In this document: positions 35,221 to 43,957 of the stretch, piece after piece | How the letters are laid out: the number at the start of each line of letters is the position of its first letter | Numbering within the stretch: the stretch's first letter is position 1 | Assembly (NCBI GenBank): GCA_002734065.2 | Contig: NVXU02000048.1 | Location: 17,114 to 81,113, forward strand | Source: Fluviicola sp. | Lineage (GTDB): Bacteria; Bacteroidota; Bacteroidia; Flavobacteriales_D; Crocinitomicaceae | Length of the DNA: 64,000 nucleotides | Reading direction: 5' to 3' | Made by a program: the position numbers and the translations under genes | The notes under the pieces: model-generated | What the model was told of the DNA's origin: nothing | Seen by the model: only the letters and a program-made list of their open reading frames with translations | Databases searched by the model: none

Positions 35221-35931
35221 TTAAATCATTGATTCCTTCATCCATGGAAGGAGCCCAGGAATTTCATTCAATTTTTGAATGTGCCACTCATGAGTTCCAC
35301 TTTTTTGTCGAGAATGTGGGTCAAATAGAACGCCTTTAATGCCACAGTTTTCTGCACCGATTACATCGACGTGAAAATCGTCTCCAATCATGATGCTTTC
35401 TTCCGCTTTTGCATTTGCACGAGATAAAGCTTCGTGAAAAACTTCTTTTGCAGGTTTGTTTTTCCCCACTTCTTCAGAACAAAGAATAACATCAAAAAAG
35501 TCAATCATCTTGCTCTCTGAAAGCTTAATGTACTGTACCTCTTTGAAACCATTGGTGATGATGTGCAATTGGTGCCCGTTGCTCTTTAATTCTTCCAAAA
35601 CAGAAATAGCATCGGGAAAAAGATTGGTCTGGTAAGGCGAAACTTCCACATACCTTTTTGCTAAATGCTCGGCTAATTCTTTGTTTTTGATATCAAAATT
35701 GGCGAAAGTGTCAGAAAACCGCTTGACGCGCAAAACGGACTTCTCTAACTTTCCTTTTCCATACAAATGCCAAAGTTTAGCATTTACTTTCTTGTATTTT
35801 GTATGAAATCGCTGAAAAGAAGGCAAGTGATTACCCAATTCTAATTCTTCAAAGAGAATTCTCAAAGCAGCTTCCGAATTTTTCTCAAAATCCCATAAAG
35901 TGTGGTCTAAATCGAAAAAAATGTGTTTCAT
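35221..35931 (-). CDS. HAD-family pyrimidine nucleotidase, YjjG type
   Basis: A 236-residue cytoplasmic phosphatase of the TIGR02254 group, which removes phosphate from non-canonical pyrimidine nucleotides. Motif I is FFDLDHTLWDFE, motif II is HIITNGF, and the later motif is MIGDDFHVDVIGAENCG. It overlaps the membrane-protein gene by 4 bp and follows upp in the same operon, so a nucleotide-salvage or housecleaning role is consistent. Confidence 0.9.
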   Translation of the reverse strand: MKHIFFDLDHTLWDFEKNSEAALRILFEELELGNHLPSFQRFHTKYKKVNAKLWHLYGKGKLEKSVLRVKRFSDTFANFDIKNKELAEHLAKRYVEVSPYQTNLFPDAISVLEELKSNGHQLHIITNGFKEVQYIKLSESKMIDFFDVILCSEEVGKNKPAKEVFHEALSRANAKAEESIMIGDDFHVDVIGAENCGIKGVLFDPHSRQKSGTHEWHIQKLNEIPGLLPWMKESMI

Positions 35932-36389
35932 ACGAATGCGTAAGTAATGCTTGTAGTAATAAATCCGTTGACGAACATTCCTAAAACCATTAGAGGATAT
36001 GTTTTTTTACTTTTTCCGTAGAATTTTGCTGCAACGATACTTCCTATTGGTACTGACAAGAAGAATGGTGCCCACATAGCAATTCCAAATTGTCCAAAAG
36101 TGCCTTTAATTTTCAAGATGAATTTATTCATTCTGCTGAATTTCTTTTTTTGCTTAAAAGGCTTGCCTTGTGCTTTTAATTTAGCTATTTTTTCTTTGTT
36201 TTTTCTAATAGAACGAAGAATGAAAAATTCTGCAGAGAAATAAAAGATAGCCCCTGCAACAATTCCTCCAGCGACAATAGAAAAATAGGTTTCAAAGAAT
36301 GAAAGCCCCAATTTGGGTCCTCCCAGTGGTGCAAACATAAATTTTATGAATGAGAAAAAAAATAAAGAAATCATTGCTCCCCAATGCAT
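35928..36389 (-). CDS. Small membrane protein of unknown function
   Basis: A 153-residue protein with about four hydrophobic segments (5-20, 30-55, 100-125, 130-150) and a strongly basic cytoplasmic stretch between (KNKEKIAKLKAQGKPFKQKKK). I recall similar unnamed proteins in Flavobacteria but no function. It lies 3 bp after upp and overlaps the YjjG-type gene by 4 bp, so the three form one operon. Confidence 0.75.
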   Translation of the reverse strand: MHWGAMISLFFFSFIKFMFAPLGGPKLGLSFFETYFSIVAGGIVAGAIFYFSAEFFILRSIRKNKEKIAKLKAQGKPFKQKKKFSRMNKFILKIKGTFGQFGIAMWAPFFLSVPIGSIVAAKFYGKSKKTYPLMVLGMFVNGFITTSITYAFV

Positions 36390-36392
36390 ACT

Positions 36393-37040
36393 TTAACATT
36401 TTTCGCCAAAGGCAAGATCGCCAGCGTCTCCTAAACCGGGGACAATGTATGCTTGCGCCGTTAATTCTTTGTCGATAGCACCGATGTAATATTCTGTTGT
36501 TGGAGGCAAGTGTTTTTTCAAATAAACCAAAGATTCCGGCGATGCGATTGCAGCAACAACGATTACTTTTGCTGGTATTCCTTGTTTGAGTAAAGATTTA
36601 TAGACCAGCATCATTGATCCTCCAGTTGCCAACATCGGGTCATTGATTATGAGTGTTTTATTGTCAATTTTTGGCGCAGCCATGTATTCCACATAAATTT
36701 CAAAGTCTTCGGCAGTATTGTGCTTTCTATAAGCAGAAACAAACGCACTTTCTGCTTTGTCAAAGTAATTTAATAAACCCATATGCATCCCTAATCCTGC
36801 TCTCAAAATGGTTGCAATTACAGGTTGCTCTTTAAGAACAGCGGTAGGTGCAACACCCAAAGGCGTAATGATATCCTTCGTCTCGAAGTCTAACTTTTTA
36901 GAAAGTTCATAGCCTAAAATTTCAGAAATTCTCTCCAGGTTTCTTCGGAAACGCATCGAATCTTTTTGAATGTCAACATCACGTAATTCCCCTAAAAATG
37001 TAGAGAAAATAGAATTGGTTTTTGAAAAATCATGAATCAT
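36393..37040 (-). CDS. upp: Uracil phosphoribosyltransferase
   Basis: A 215-residue salvage enzyme joining uracil and PRPP to UMP. The PRPP loop is INDPMLATGGSM near residue 130 and the uracil-binding C-terminal motif YIVPGLGDAGDLAFG is intact. RAGLGMHMGLL is also characteristic. It heads a three-gene operon with a membrane protein and a YjjG-type nucleotidase. A TAACTTTA near-match lies just upstream. Confidence 0.95.
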   Translation of the reverse strand: MIHDFSKTNSIFSTFLGELRDVDIQKDSMRFRRNLERISEILGYELSKKLDFETKDIITPLGVAPTAVLKEQPVIATILRAGLGMHMGLLNYFDKAESAFVSAYRKHNTAEDFEIYVEYMAAPKIDNKTLIINDPMLATGGSMMLVYKSLLKQGIPAKVIVVAAIASPESLVYLKKHLPPTTEYYIGAIDKELTAQAYIVPGLGDAGDLAFGEKC

Positions 37041-37069
37041 ATTGTAAAGTTAGCTATTTTTTCGATTCA

Positions 37070-37132
37070 TTGTAACATTAAATCATTGTAACATTAAATC
37101 ATTGCAACATTGCAACATTAAATCATTGCAAC
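37070..37132. repeat. Short tandem repeat, unit ATTGTAACATTAAATC
   Basis: About four imperfect copies of a 16-bp unit (ATTG[T/C]AACATTAAATC), one of them shortened, between the divergent upp and ABC-exporter genes. The last copy provides the TTG of the exporter promoter. Confidence 0.7.
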
Positions 37133-37154
37133 TCCCGAAATCCTATTAAATTTG
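37126..37154 (+). promoter_or_regulatory. Promoter of the ABC exporter-hemH unit
   Basis: TTG at 37126-37128, 18-bp spacer, TAAATTTG at 37147-37154. Only 4 bp separate the box from the ATG at 37159, so the mRNA may be leaderless. Confidence 0.55.
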
Positions 37155-37158
37155 CTCA

Positions 37159-38922
37159 ATGGCAAAAAAATCAAAGCTAAACTTTACCGTATTTATGCGT
37201 CTTCTTTCTTATTGGAAGTCGTATAAGTGGCTGTTTTTTCTTTCCATTGTCACTACCTTTCTTCTTGCTTTTCCTGGCCCTATTCGGCCTATGCTTATCG
37301 GTCACATGGTAGATGAATACATTGTTAGCCATCAAGATGAGAGCAAGCTCCTGTTGTGGACATTACTCATCGTAGGACTGTTAATTTTTGAAGCCGCCTT
37401 GCGTTTTCTTTCTTCGTACTATTCAAATTTATTTGCGCAGTCTATCATTCGTGATCTGAGGCAAAATTTGATGAAACATATTCTGACCTTTAGAATTCAG
37501 TATTTCGACAAAACGCCGGTTGGAACAATGATTACACGTTTAGTCTCGGACCTGGAAGCAATCACTCAAGTTTTTTCTTCAGGAATGATTGCCATTGCAG
37601 GTGAATTAATTGCCTTAACGGTTTCGATTTCATTAATGTTCTACACCAATTGGCAATTGACCCTTTTAGTACTTATCCCTATTCCGATTTTAATTTTTTC
37701 AACGCGCGTTTTTGCGAGAGTACTTCGGAAATCGTATCAGCAAGAAGCCGATCAAGTAAATAAACTAAATGTTTTTGTGCAAGAAAGAATTACAGGAATG
37801 TCTTTGGTGCAACTTTTTAACAGGCAAGAGAAAGAATACGAACAGTTTCAAGAAATAAACAAAGGACACCGACAGGCTCACATCAAAGCAATTTGGGCAA
37901 ATTCTATTTTCTTTCCAGTGGTAGATTTTTTGAGTTCAATTTCAATTGCTTGCTTGCTCGTTTTTGGAGCTTTGAGCATTCAAGGTAAATTGCCCTCTGA
38001 AATTGATCAACAATTCGGAGAAATCGTCGCGTTTATTCTCTGGGTGCACATGCTTTATAGGCCTATCAGAATGTTGGCAGATAAGTTTAACATTCTGCAA
38101 AAAGGAACTGTACGGGCAGAACGTGTCTTTAGTGTACTCGATTTAGAAGACAATATTCAAAACGCAGGAACAAAGGTGGATTGTAACTTCGATGCAACTA
38201 TAAAATTTGAAGACCTCTATTTTGCATACAATGATGAAGACTGGGTACTAAAAAACATCAATCTCGAAATTAAATCAGGTTCTACGGTTGCTTTTGTTGG
38301 GGCAACTGGCGCAGGAAAAAGCTCCTTGGTCAACTTGCTCGGGCGTTTTTATGAACATCAAAAAGGGGATATTCTCATTGGCGAAACCAAGTTGGCTGAT
38401 ATCGAATTAAATTTCTTAAGAAAGAACATTGCCATCGTTTTGCAAGATGTTTTCTTGTTTTCAGGCACAATTTTGCATAACATCACCTTGGGAGACCCCG
38501 AAATTTCGAAAGACCAGGTCATTAAAGCAGCAAAAGCCGTTGGAGCGCATTCCTTTATTGAGAAATTGCCCAATGAATACGAATACGAGGTGGGAGAAAG
38601 AGGTGGAGTACTCTCAACAGGGCAGCGACAGTTAATTTCTTTTATTCGCGCCTATGTGTATGATCCGCATATTCTTATTCTCGATGAAGCAACCTCAAGC
38701 GTTGACAATGAATCGGAAGAATTAATACAAAAAGCAACGATTGAGTTGACCAAAGGTAGAACTTCTATCGTCATTGCTCATCGACTATCAACGATCAAGA
38801 ATGCTGATAAAATTGTAGTATTAGACAGAGGAGAAATAAAAGAGCAGGGGACACATGAAGAACTGTTGAAATTAGGGAATTACTATAAGACACTTCATGA
38901 TATGCAGTTTTCTGAAAAATAA
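37159..38922 (+). CDS. ABC exporter, fused permease and ATPase
   Basis: A 587-residue half-transporter. Residues about 1-320 hold six membrane helices of the type I exporter fold. The ATPase follows with Walker A GATGAGKSS, Q-loop IVLQDVFLFSG, signature LSTGQRQL, Walker B ILILDEATSS and the H-switch IAHRLST. It should work as a homodimer exporting lipids, peptides or drugs; MsbA/MdlB-like proteins are the nearest type. The substrate is not readable. It is followed 9 bp later by the substrate-binding-like gene. Confidence 0.92.
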   Translation: MAKKSKLNFTVFMRLLSYWKSYKWLFFLSIVTTFLLAFPGPIRPMLIGHMVDEYIVSHQDESKLLLWTLLIVGLLIFEAALRFLSSYYSNLFAQSIIRDLRQNLMKHILTFRIQYFDKTPVGTMITRLVSDLEAITQVFSSGMIAIAGELIALTVSISLMFYTNWQLTLLVLIPIPILIFSTRVFARVLRKSYQQEADQVNKLNVFVQERITGMSLVQLFNRQEKEYEQFQEINKGHRQAHIKAIWANSIFFPVVDFLSSISIACLLVFGALSIQGKLPSEIDQQFGEIVAFILWVHMLYRPIRMLADKFNILQKGTVRAERVFSVLDLEDNIQNAGTKVDCNFDATIKFEDLYFAYNDEDWVLKNINLEIKSGSTVAFVGATGAGKSSLVNLLGRFYEHQKGDILIGETKLADIELNFLRKNIAIVLQDVFLFSGTILHNITLGDPEISKDQVIKAAKAVGAHSFIEKLPNEYEYEVGERGGVLSTGQRQLISFIRAYVYDPHILILDEATSSVDNESEELIQKATIELTKGRTSIVIAHRLSTIKNADKIVVLDRGEIKEQGTHEELLKLGNYYKTLHDMQFSEK

Positions 38923-38931
38923 ACTTGAAGA

Positions 38932-39786
38932 ATGGACGGATTTAAAATAGGTGGAGTTCCAGAGCATTTTAATTTACCATGGAGAATGGCGATTGAAGAA
39001 GGTAGGTTCCGCAAAGAAGGAATTAACTTGCATTGGAGCGACATGGGCGGAGGAACTGGTCAAATGATTAGAGGTTTAGAAAATGGTTCCATCGATATTG
39101 CAGTTTTGCTAACAGAAGGCATTAGCAAGGCGATTTTGCAAGGATTGGATGCTAAAATTCTCCGTGTATATGTCACAACTCCTTTGCATTGGGGTATTCA
39201 TGTGCCTTTCAATGGGTCTATTGAAACCGTTGATCAGCTTGAGAATCAGACCTTCGCAATATCTCGAGAAGGGTCAGGATCACATTTAATGGCGTATGTG
39301 AAAGCAAGCCAAGAAGGCTGGGACACAAGCAAATTGAAATTCAACATTATTGGCGATGTTTACGGAGGATTATGGGCGTTAGAGAATAATGAAGCGCAAG
39401 CATTCTTGTGGGAAAAATACACCACGCATCCATTTACAGAGCAGAAGAAATGCAGGTACATTGGAGAGGTTGTTACACCTTGGCCTTGTTTTGTGATTGC
39501 CGTTAGAACGGAAATTTACAATGAGAACAAAGAATCTTTGGAGAAAATGTGCAAGATTGTTGAGCAGAAAGCAAAAGAATTGAAAAGCAATGAAAATGTC
39601 ATCGATTTGATTAGCTGGAGGTACAACCTTCGTCATGGTCAGGTTGAGAATTGGCTCAATGAAACCGATTGGAACTACGATGGAATTCGATATCCTCTCG
39701 CTTTCGAAAAAGCAGTGAAATATTTGCTTAAATTGAACTTGATTTCTGAAAAAGAAGCAGAGAATTGGCGAGAAAAACTACTTTAA
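38932..39786 (+). CDS. Periplasmic-binding-protein-like fold without signal peptide (Ca3427-like)
   Basis: A 284-residue protein with the type 2 periplasmic-binding fold of the NMT1/thiamine-precursor group, but no signal peptide or lipobox (MDGFKIGGVPEHFNLPW). It therefore probably acts in the cytoplasm. Ligand-pocket-like segments are GGGTGQMI, REGSGSHLMAYV and VVTPWPCFVIA. It resembles, from memory, the Ca3427-like family of uncharacterised fungal and bacterial proteins. Location between an exporter and hemH gives no clear function. Confidence 0.72.
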   Translation: MDGFKIGGVPEHFNLPWRMAIEEGRFRKEGINLHWSDMGGGTGQMIRGLENGSIDIAVLLTEGISKAILQGLDAKILRVYVTTPLHWGIHVPFNGSIETVDQLENQTFAISREGSGSHLMAYVKASQEGWDTSKLKFNIIGDVYGGLWALENNEAQAFLWEKYTTHPFTEQKKCRYIGEVVTPWPCFVIAVRTEIYNENKESLEKMCKIVEQKAKELKSNENVIDLISWRYNLRHGQVENWLNETDWNYDGIRYPLAFEKAVKYLLKLNLISEKEAENWREKLL

Positions 39787-39790
39787 ATCA

Positions 39791-40813
39791 ATGAAAAAAA
39801 CAGCTGTCTTATTGATTCAATTGGGGACTCCAGATAGTCCGAAAACGAATGATGTTCGTCGCTATTTAAGTGAATTCTTAAATGACCCACGTGTTATTGA
39901 CATTCCTTGGTTGGGCAGAAAATTACTGGTTAATGGTATCATTGTTCCGTTTAGAGCGCCTAAATCTGCTAAAATTTACAAAGAACTTTGGGGTTTTGGC
40001 AACGGAGTTTCTCCTTTGTTGACGCATTCTGAAAACCTTCAAAATAGCTTGCAAAAACGCTTTGAGAAACAAAACGTGACTGTTCATTTAGCGATGAGGT
40101 ATCAAAATCCATCCATGTATGATGTCATGGAGCAAATGCACAAAGAGAATTACGATCACATTGTTATTCTTCCATTATTTCCGCAATATGCAAGTGCATC
40201 TAATGGTTCTGCGATAGAATTGGCTAATAAAATCATTGCAAAATGGTGGGTAACGCCAGAAATAAGTGTCATCAACCAATTTTATGATGCGGAAGGATAC
40301 ATCGATTCAATCATCGAAAGAGCAAAAGCGTTCAATTTATCAGAATATGACCATGTTTTGTTCTCTTACCATGGTTTACCAGAAAGGCAAGTAGAGAAAG
40401 TGCATCTTGCCGGCAGTAATTGTGAAAGTGAAAATTGCAAAACGGCAATCGGTGAGAATAACCACTTCTGTTACCAGGCCACTTGCTATGCAACGACACG
40501 CTTGCTCACTGAAAAATTAGGATTGAATGATGGGCAATATACCGTCGCTTTTCAATCGCGATTAACGCAAAAATGGTTGATGCCTTTTGCCGATAAGGTC
40601 GTGGAGCAATTGGCAAAAGATGGAGCCAAAAAAATTCTTGTTTTCTCGCCTGCATTTGTTGCAGACTGCTTAGAAACAGTCGTTGAAATTAGCTCTGAAT
40701 ACCAAGAAATTTTCAAAGAGAATGGCGGCGAAAAAGTACAGTTGGTATCAAGTTCTAATGAGCATCCTCGATTTGTAGATGCCTTGGAAGAGTTGGTGAG
40801 GAAGAAACTTTAA
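39791..40813 (+). CDS. hemH: Ferrochelatase
   Basis: A 340-residue enzyme inserting iron into protoporphyrin IX, or into coproporphyrin in some lineages. The N-terminal LIQLGTPDSPKTNDVRRYL, the catalytic His in LFSYHGLPERQ and the late motif FSPAFVADCLETVVEI are intact. It begins 4 bp after the preceding stop. It provides haem, which the cytochrome c operon at 49402 would use. Confidence 0.95.
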   Translation: MKKTAVLLIQLGTPDSPKTNDVRRYLSEFLNDPRVIDIPWLGRKLLVNGIIVPFRAPKSAKIYKELWGFGNGVSPLLTHSENLQNSLQKRFEKQNVTVHLAMRYQNPSMYDVMEQMHKENYDHIVILPLFPQYASASNGSAIELANKIIAKWWVTPEISVINQFYDAEGYIDSIIERAKAFNLSEYDHVLFSYHGLPERQVEKVHLAGSNCESENCKTAIGENNHFCYQATCYATTRLLTEKLGLNDGQYTVAFQSRLTQKWLMPFADKVVEQLAKDGAKKILVFSPAFVADCLETVVEISSEYQEIFKENGGEKVQLVSSSNEHPRFVDALEELVRKKL

Positions 40814-40825
40814 GAGAGAAATGAG

Positions 40826-41133
40826 TTAATCATTCTTTATTTTTTTAATTTCATTTTTTAAGACAGGAATATCATTTATTAAAATTCCCCAAATGATTTC
40901 ATCTTCAACAGAATCATGATCTTCTTGTAACCTGTTATTTCTATTTGTGAATTCGCTTGGTAAATCTTATTCACGGCTTCTCCAATGATTTCAAGATCTC
41001 TCTCAGCAGCTCTTTTTAGTATAATATCTTTAGAAAAAAGATGAAAATTATATTCACAACGCTCTAAAATAGACTCTAATTCTGAAATAACACTTTCAAT
41101 ATCAAGTAGATATTTTAGAAGTTTAGGCTTCAA
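40826..41133 (-). pseudogene. hepT: HepT-like toxin, frameshifted
   Basis: The open frame from ATG 41133 gives 84 residues with normal HepT helices (ERDLEIIGEAVNKIY) and then ends in unrelated text (TGYKKIMILLKMKSFGEF). A second frame on the same strand takes over near 40930-40950 and encodes the missing HepT end (NRLQEDHDSVEDEIIWGILINDIPVL), ending at 40826. That part holds the R-x4-H RNase motif. A frameshift, probably with a small deletion, has therefore separated the catalytic end from the rest. Its antitoxin gene is intact. Confidence 0.78.
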
Positions 41134-41431
41134 ACAAAGAGATTTGAGTTTTCTTAACTTCTTTAATAAAGACTGGGTTTTTAAGAGAACGCTCTGAAAC
41201 CAAGTCTATTTTTCTTTCGAAAAGCAGTGTTAGTTCTTCCAGCAAATCGAAGTAATTATTAGCATAGTTGAGTAAAGCAATATCATTAGAAAACCGAACA
41301 AGTAAGTCAATGTCGCTTGTGTTTTTAAAACTGCTATTAGTCGCAGAGCCAAATACTGACAAAGCCTCTACATTGTATATTTTACAGAGCTTAGCTAATT
41401 GAATTTCTTTATTTGAAAAAACGTTATTCAT
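41123..41431 (-). CDS. mntA: MntA-like nucleotidyltransferase antitoxin
   Basis: A 102-residue minimal nucleotidyltransferase. FGSATNSSFKNTSDIDLLV carries the GS-x9-DxD catalytic motif. MntA proteins neutralise HepT toxins by adding AMP units near the toxin active site. It overlaps the hepT start by 11 bp in the usual order. With hepT frameshifted, this antitoxin may be a remnant. Confidence 0.87.
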   Translation of the reverse strand: MNNVFSNKEIQLAKLCKIYNVEALSVFGSATNSSFKNTSDIDLLVRFSNDIALLNYANNYFDLLEELTLLFERKIDLVSERSLKNPVFIKEVKKTQISLFEA

Positions 41432-41498
41432 AACAGTTATAAATATACTGATTTCTGCTCAATAAACCGGAAGATTGTACAAATAGTTGGCAGAAACT

Positions 41499-42530
41499 CT
41501 AATCATTCAAGCTCCAATCATAATCCAAATAGCTAATCTTTGGGTTTTTTAGTTGCTCTGTTCTGTATTTATTGATAAAATCGATTACAGAACCTTCTTT
41601 CTTCGCGAAATCTTCTTTGTACCAATTAAAAAGAGATGAAATTTTGATGCTTTTTGGATTGGAGAAGTCATTCTGGGCGCTATCCTTTAAATAACGCTTC
41701 GTTAATGCGGTTAATTGATAATTGAGCGATTGTGTCGTAAAAGCTTTATTAAGCAAGATTGGACACGAGCCACTGGCGCAATTCAGTGCGAAATGTATTC
41801 TCGGTTCGTTGTAATTACCTCTGATTTTGGAATGTTCGATGTCATTCAAACTAATCGTAGATCCACCTAATTTGATGAACTTTTTGTGCCAAGGTTTTGC
41901 AGTGATATCCTTGATTGATTTTAGAGGGTAGTTACTTGCAACTAGTTTTAAAGTGTAAACATTGTACGCATTTATCCAATAAACCAATTTTTCATTTCTA
42001 CTCCAATCAGCCGTTGGGTAGTTTTCTTCAATTTCTTTGATAATGGCATCTAATTGAGCCATATTCGTTTTTATTTTAGCATAATTCACTTTGCCAGAAG
42101 AAGAAACGTGTGCTTTTAAGAAGCTTGTTAAGGATGTGTATTTTAGAAAATTATTTCTTACACGTTCAGCATTCTCTACATATTCTTCAAGTGATGGCTC
42201 TGAATAAGCGTACTCCTTTATGTCTTCAACGGTTGCACCAACTGCTTCTTTTTGCTCAACAGTTTCCTTCGATTGCGTTTTTTTAACCTTGGTTACTGAG
42301 CTGTCCCTGCTGAGCTCGTCGAAGTATGCCAAAGTATTAGCTTCCTTTTTATCAAGGATTTCATCGTTCGAGCTAGATTCGATTGATTTTGGCTCTTCTT
42401 TGCTGTTTTTCTCCTCAACGACACTAATTTCATTCTTATTTGGAGAATTATTGGTCATTTTTTCTTTTTCAGAGTTAGACGTACAACTTGCTAAAGCAAA
42501 TAAAATTAAGAATAGATATATTTTTTTCAT
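41499..42530 (-). CDS. DUF547 lipoprotein
   Basis: About 343 residues from ATG 42530 (a second ATG is two codons upstream). The lipobox LASC follows a hydrophobic leader, so the protein is outer-membrane or periplasmic. Residues about 20-100 are a low-complexity charged linker. The DUF547 domain follows with YWINAYNVYTLKLV, ISLNDIEHSKIRG, RIHFALNCASGSCP and YLDYDWSLND. DUF547 is thought to have a papain-like or transglutaminase-like fold, but activity is unproven. Part of the linker (YFDELSRDSSVT) is encoded by a REP-like word. Confidence 0.88.
   Translation of the reverse strand: MKKIYLFLILFALASCTSNSEKEKMTNNSPNKNEISVVEEKNSKEEPKSIESSSNDEILDKKEANTLAYFDELSRDSSVTKVKKTQSKETVEQKEAVGATVEDIKEYAYSEPSLEEYVENAERVRNNFLKYTSLTSFLKAHVSSSGKVNYAKIKTNMAQLDAIIKEIEENYPTADWSRNEKLVYWINAYNVYTLKLVASNYPLKSIKDITAKPWHKKFIKLGGSTISLNDIEHSKIRGNYNEPRIHFALNCASGSCPILLNKAFTTQSLNYQLTALTKRYLKDSAQNDFSNPKSIKISSLFNWYKEDFAKKEGSVIDFINKYRTEQLKNPKISYLDYDWSLND
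42291..42329. repeat. REP-like word inside the DUF547 gene
   Basis: GGTTACTGAG ... GAGCTCGTCGAAG within the linker-coding part. It resembles the GGTCACTGAGCTTGTCGAAG-type palindromic repeats dispersed in Bacteroidota, and the TTCGACAAGCTCA word at 21953. Confidence 0.45.
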
Positions 42531-42583
42531 AAACATAAGACGGAGGTTTAGTTGTAAACATACAATAATGATTCCATTTTTTA

Positions 42584-43132
42584 TTAATGGATAGACTTAT
42601 AATTATCTACCCACAAAGGGTCAACGACATCTTGCATCAGTTTCCAGAAGTTGGTGTCAAGGAAATAGTCTCCATCAATGTGGTCTATACCGTATCTTTT
42701 CGATAAGTATTTCTCTTGACCCTGCGAAGGTTTAAAATATTTATTGCTCCATCCTTCATCAGAACGATGTCTGTATGGATAGGTCGAAAATCGAATCTTC
42801 CACAATTCATCCATGGGGACGCATCCAACGACTTTTTTTAGTGTGATAGAATCTAGAATCATAGCACAGTCTATATTGTTCTCTTTGAAATAGTCGATTC
42901 TTTGAGGATTATAAATGCTCGGCCATTCTCCAGTTACGATTTTCACAAAAGAAGTCTCGTCAACAATTCTCTTTTTATTTAACGTTCTTCCGTTGTATAA
43001 ATAGCAAACATAGGACGTGATTTGTGAATTTGCCCCAATAGATATTCTGACTCCAAACACGGGTTTAGAGGTGACTTTCCAGACGATTGATGAGCTGACA
43101 AGCCAGATTATAAGAAGTAATAAGCGCAACAT
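42584..43132 (-). CDS. Exported protein of unknown function
   Basis: A 182-residue protein with an N-terminal membrane helix or signal (LLLLIIWLVSSSIVW). The mature part is rich in aromatic residues and Asp, and is orderly in composition (GVRISIGANS, VVGCVPMDELWKIRFSTYPYRH, SKRYGIDHIDGDYFLDTNFW). I recognise no family. It lies alone between the DUF547 gene and the third fold-back element. Probably periplasmic. Confidence 0.68.
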   Translation of the reverse strand: MLRLLLLIIWLVSSSIVWKVTSKPVFGVRISIGANSQITSYVCYLYNGRTLNKKRIVDETSFVKIVTGEWPSIYNPQRIDYFKENNIDCAMILDSITLKKVVGCVPMDELWKIRFSTYPYRHRSDEGWSNKYFKPSQGQEKYLSKRYGIDHIDGDYFLDTNFWKLMQDVVDPLWVDNYKSIH

Positions 43133-43178
43133 CAGTTACAAGTTACGAAAAAAGAATGTAAAGGTTATGATGGATGAG

Positions 43179-43330
43179 TTAGTTTTTGGCTGTTGGACTT
43201 TTAGTACTTGGCTCTTGGCATGGCTTTGAAGGATAATTTTTCTTACGAAGACGTTTTTAGTGAGAGAATAGAAAAAAGAAAGATAAAGCCTTTGTTTTTA
43301 TTCAAGATTAAGCCAACAGCTAAAAGCTAA
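43179..43330. repeat. Fold-back dispersed element, copy C
   Basis: Terminal inverted repeats of 18 bp (43179-43196 TTAGTTTTTGGCTGTTGG and 43313-43330; 16/18 match). The core CGAAGACGTTTTTAG is at 43246-43260. The ends and core match copies A and B. Confidence 0.72.
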
Positions 43331-43345
43331 TCGCTCAAGAAAAAC

Positions 43346-43915
43346 TCAATCAAAACGATAAAACTCATTCGGTGTAATGCAGTAATCCAATTTTACATCT
43401 TGAAAATTTGCATCGTCAATGTTCTCTGAAAGGTCATCAAAATGACTAAGACCGATGAATTTGCATCTGGGCGAACATTTTTTCAAGAAACGATCATAAT
43501 AGCCTTTTCCATAGCCCACTCGGTTACCTTTCTTATCAATTGCGAGTAAGGGAACGAACACGAAATCAAAATGCTCTGCAGCAATTACACGCCCTCTTTT
43601 TGGTTCTGGAATTCCCCATATAGTTGTTTCCAGTTGGTCTTCTTCTTCAAAAAGAACTTGCTTTAATTCGTTGGTTTTCTCATTAATTTTAGGAATAGCA
43701 ACAAGTGCGTCAAAAGACCGAGCCTTTTCCCATATTTTATAGGTGTTAATCTCTTTTTTGCGTTCTATCGGTAAGAAAAGACTGATTTTCTTCTTCTCCA
43801 GTTGAAAGTTGCTAAATACAGCATGGCAAATTTGCGCAGAAATTTTCTCCAATTTCTGAGGAGAAAGAGTCAATCGTTTTTCAAAGTAATATTTTCTAAG
43901 TTCTGCTTTGGTCAT
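43346..43915 (-). CDS. 5-formyltetrahydrofolate cyclo-ligase
   Basis: A 189-residue cytoplasmic enzyme converting 5-formyl-THF to 5,10-methenyl-THF with ATP. ATG 43915 (MTKAELRKYYF) matches the family start; the longer frame adds an unlikely leader. Diagnostic motifs are IRSER-like LPIERKKEINT, the substrate segment IWGIPEP and the nucleotide loop NRVGYGKGYYDRFL. Length is normal. Confidence 0.93.
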   Translation of the reverse strand: MTKAELRKYYFEKRLTLSPQKLEKISAQICHAVFSNFQLEKKKISLFLPIERKKEINTYKIWEKARSFDALVAIPKINEKTNELKQVLFEEEDQLETTIWGIPEPKRGRVIAAEHFDFVFVPLLAIDKKGNRVGYGKGYYDRFLKKCSPRCKFIGLSHFDDLSENIDDANFQDVKLDYCITPNEFYRFD

Positions 43916-43957
43916 AGGTGATAGAAGGGTTAAAGATATAAAAATAGATGGAATCAC

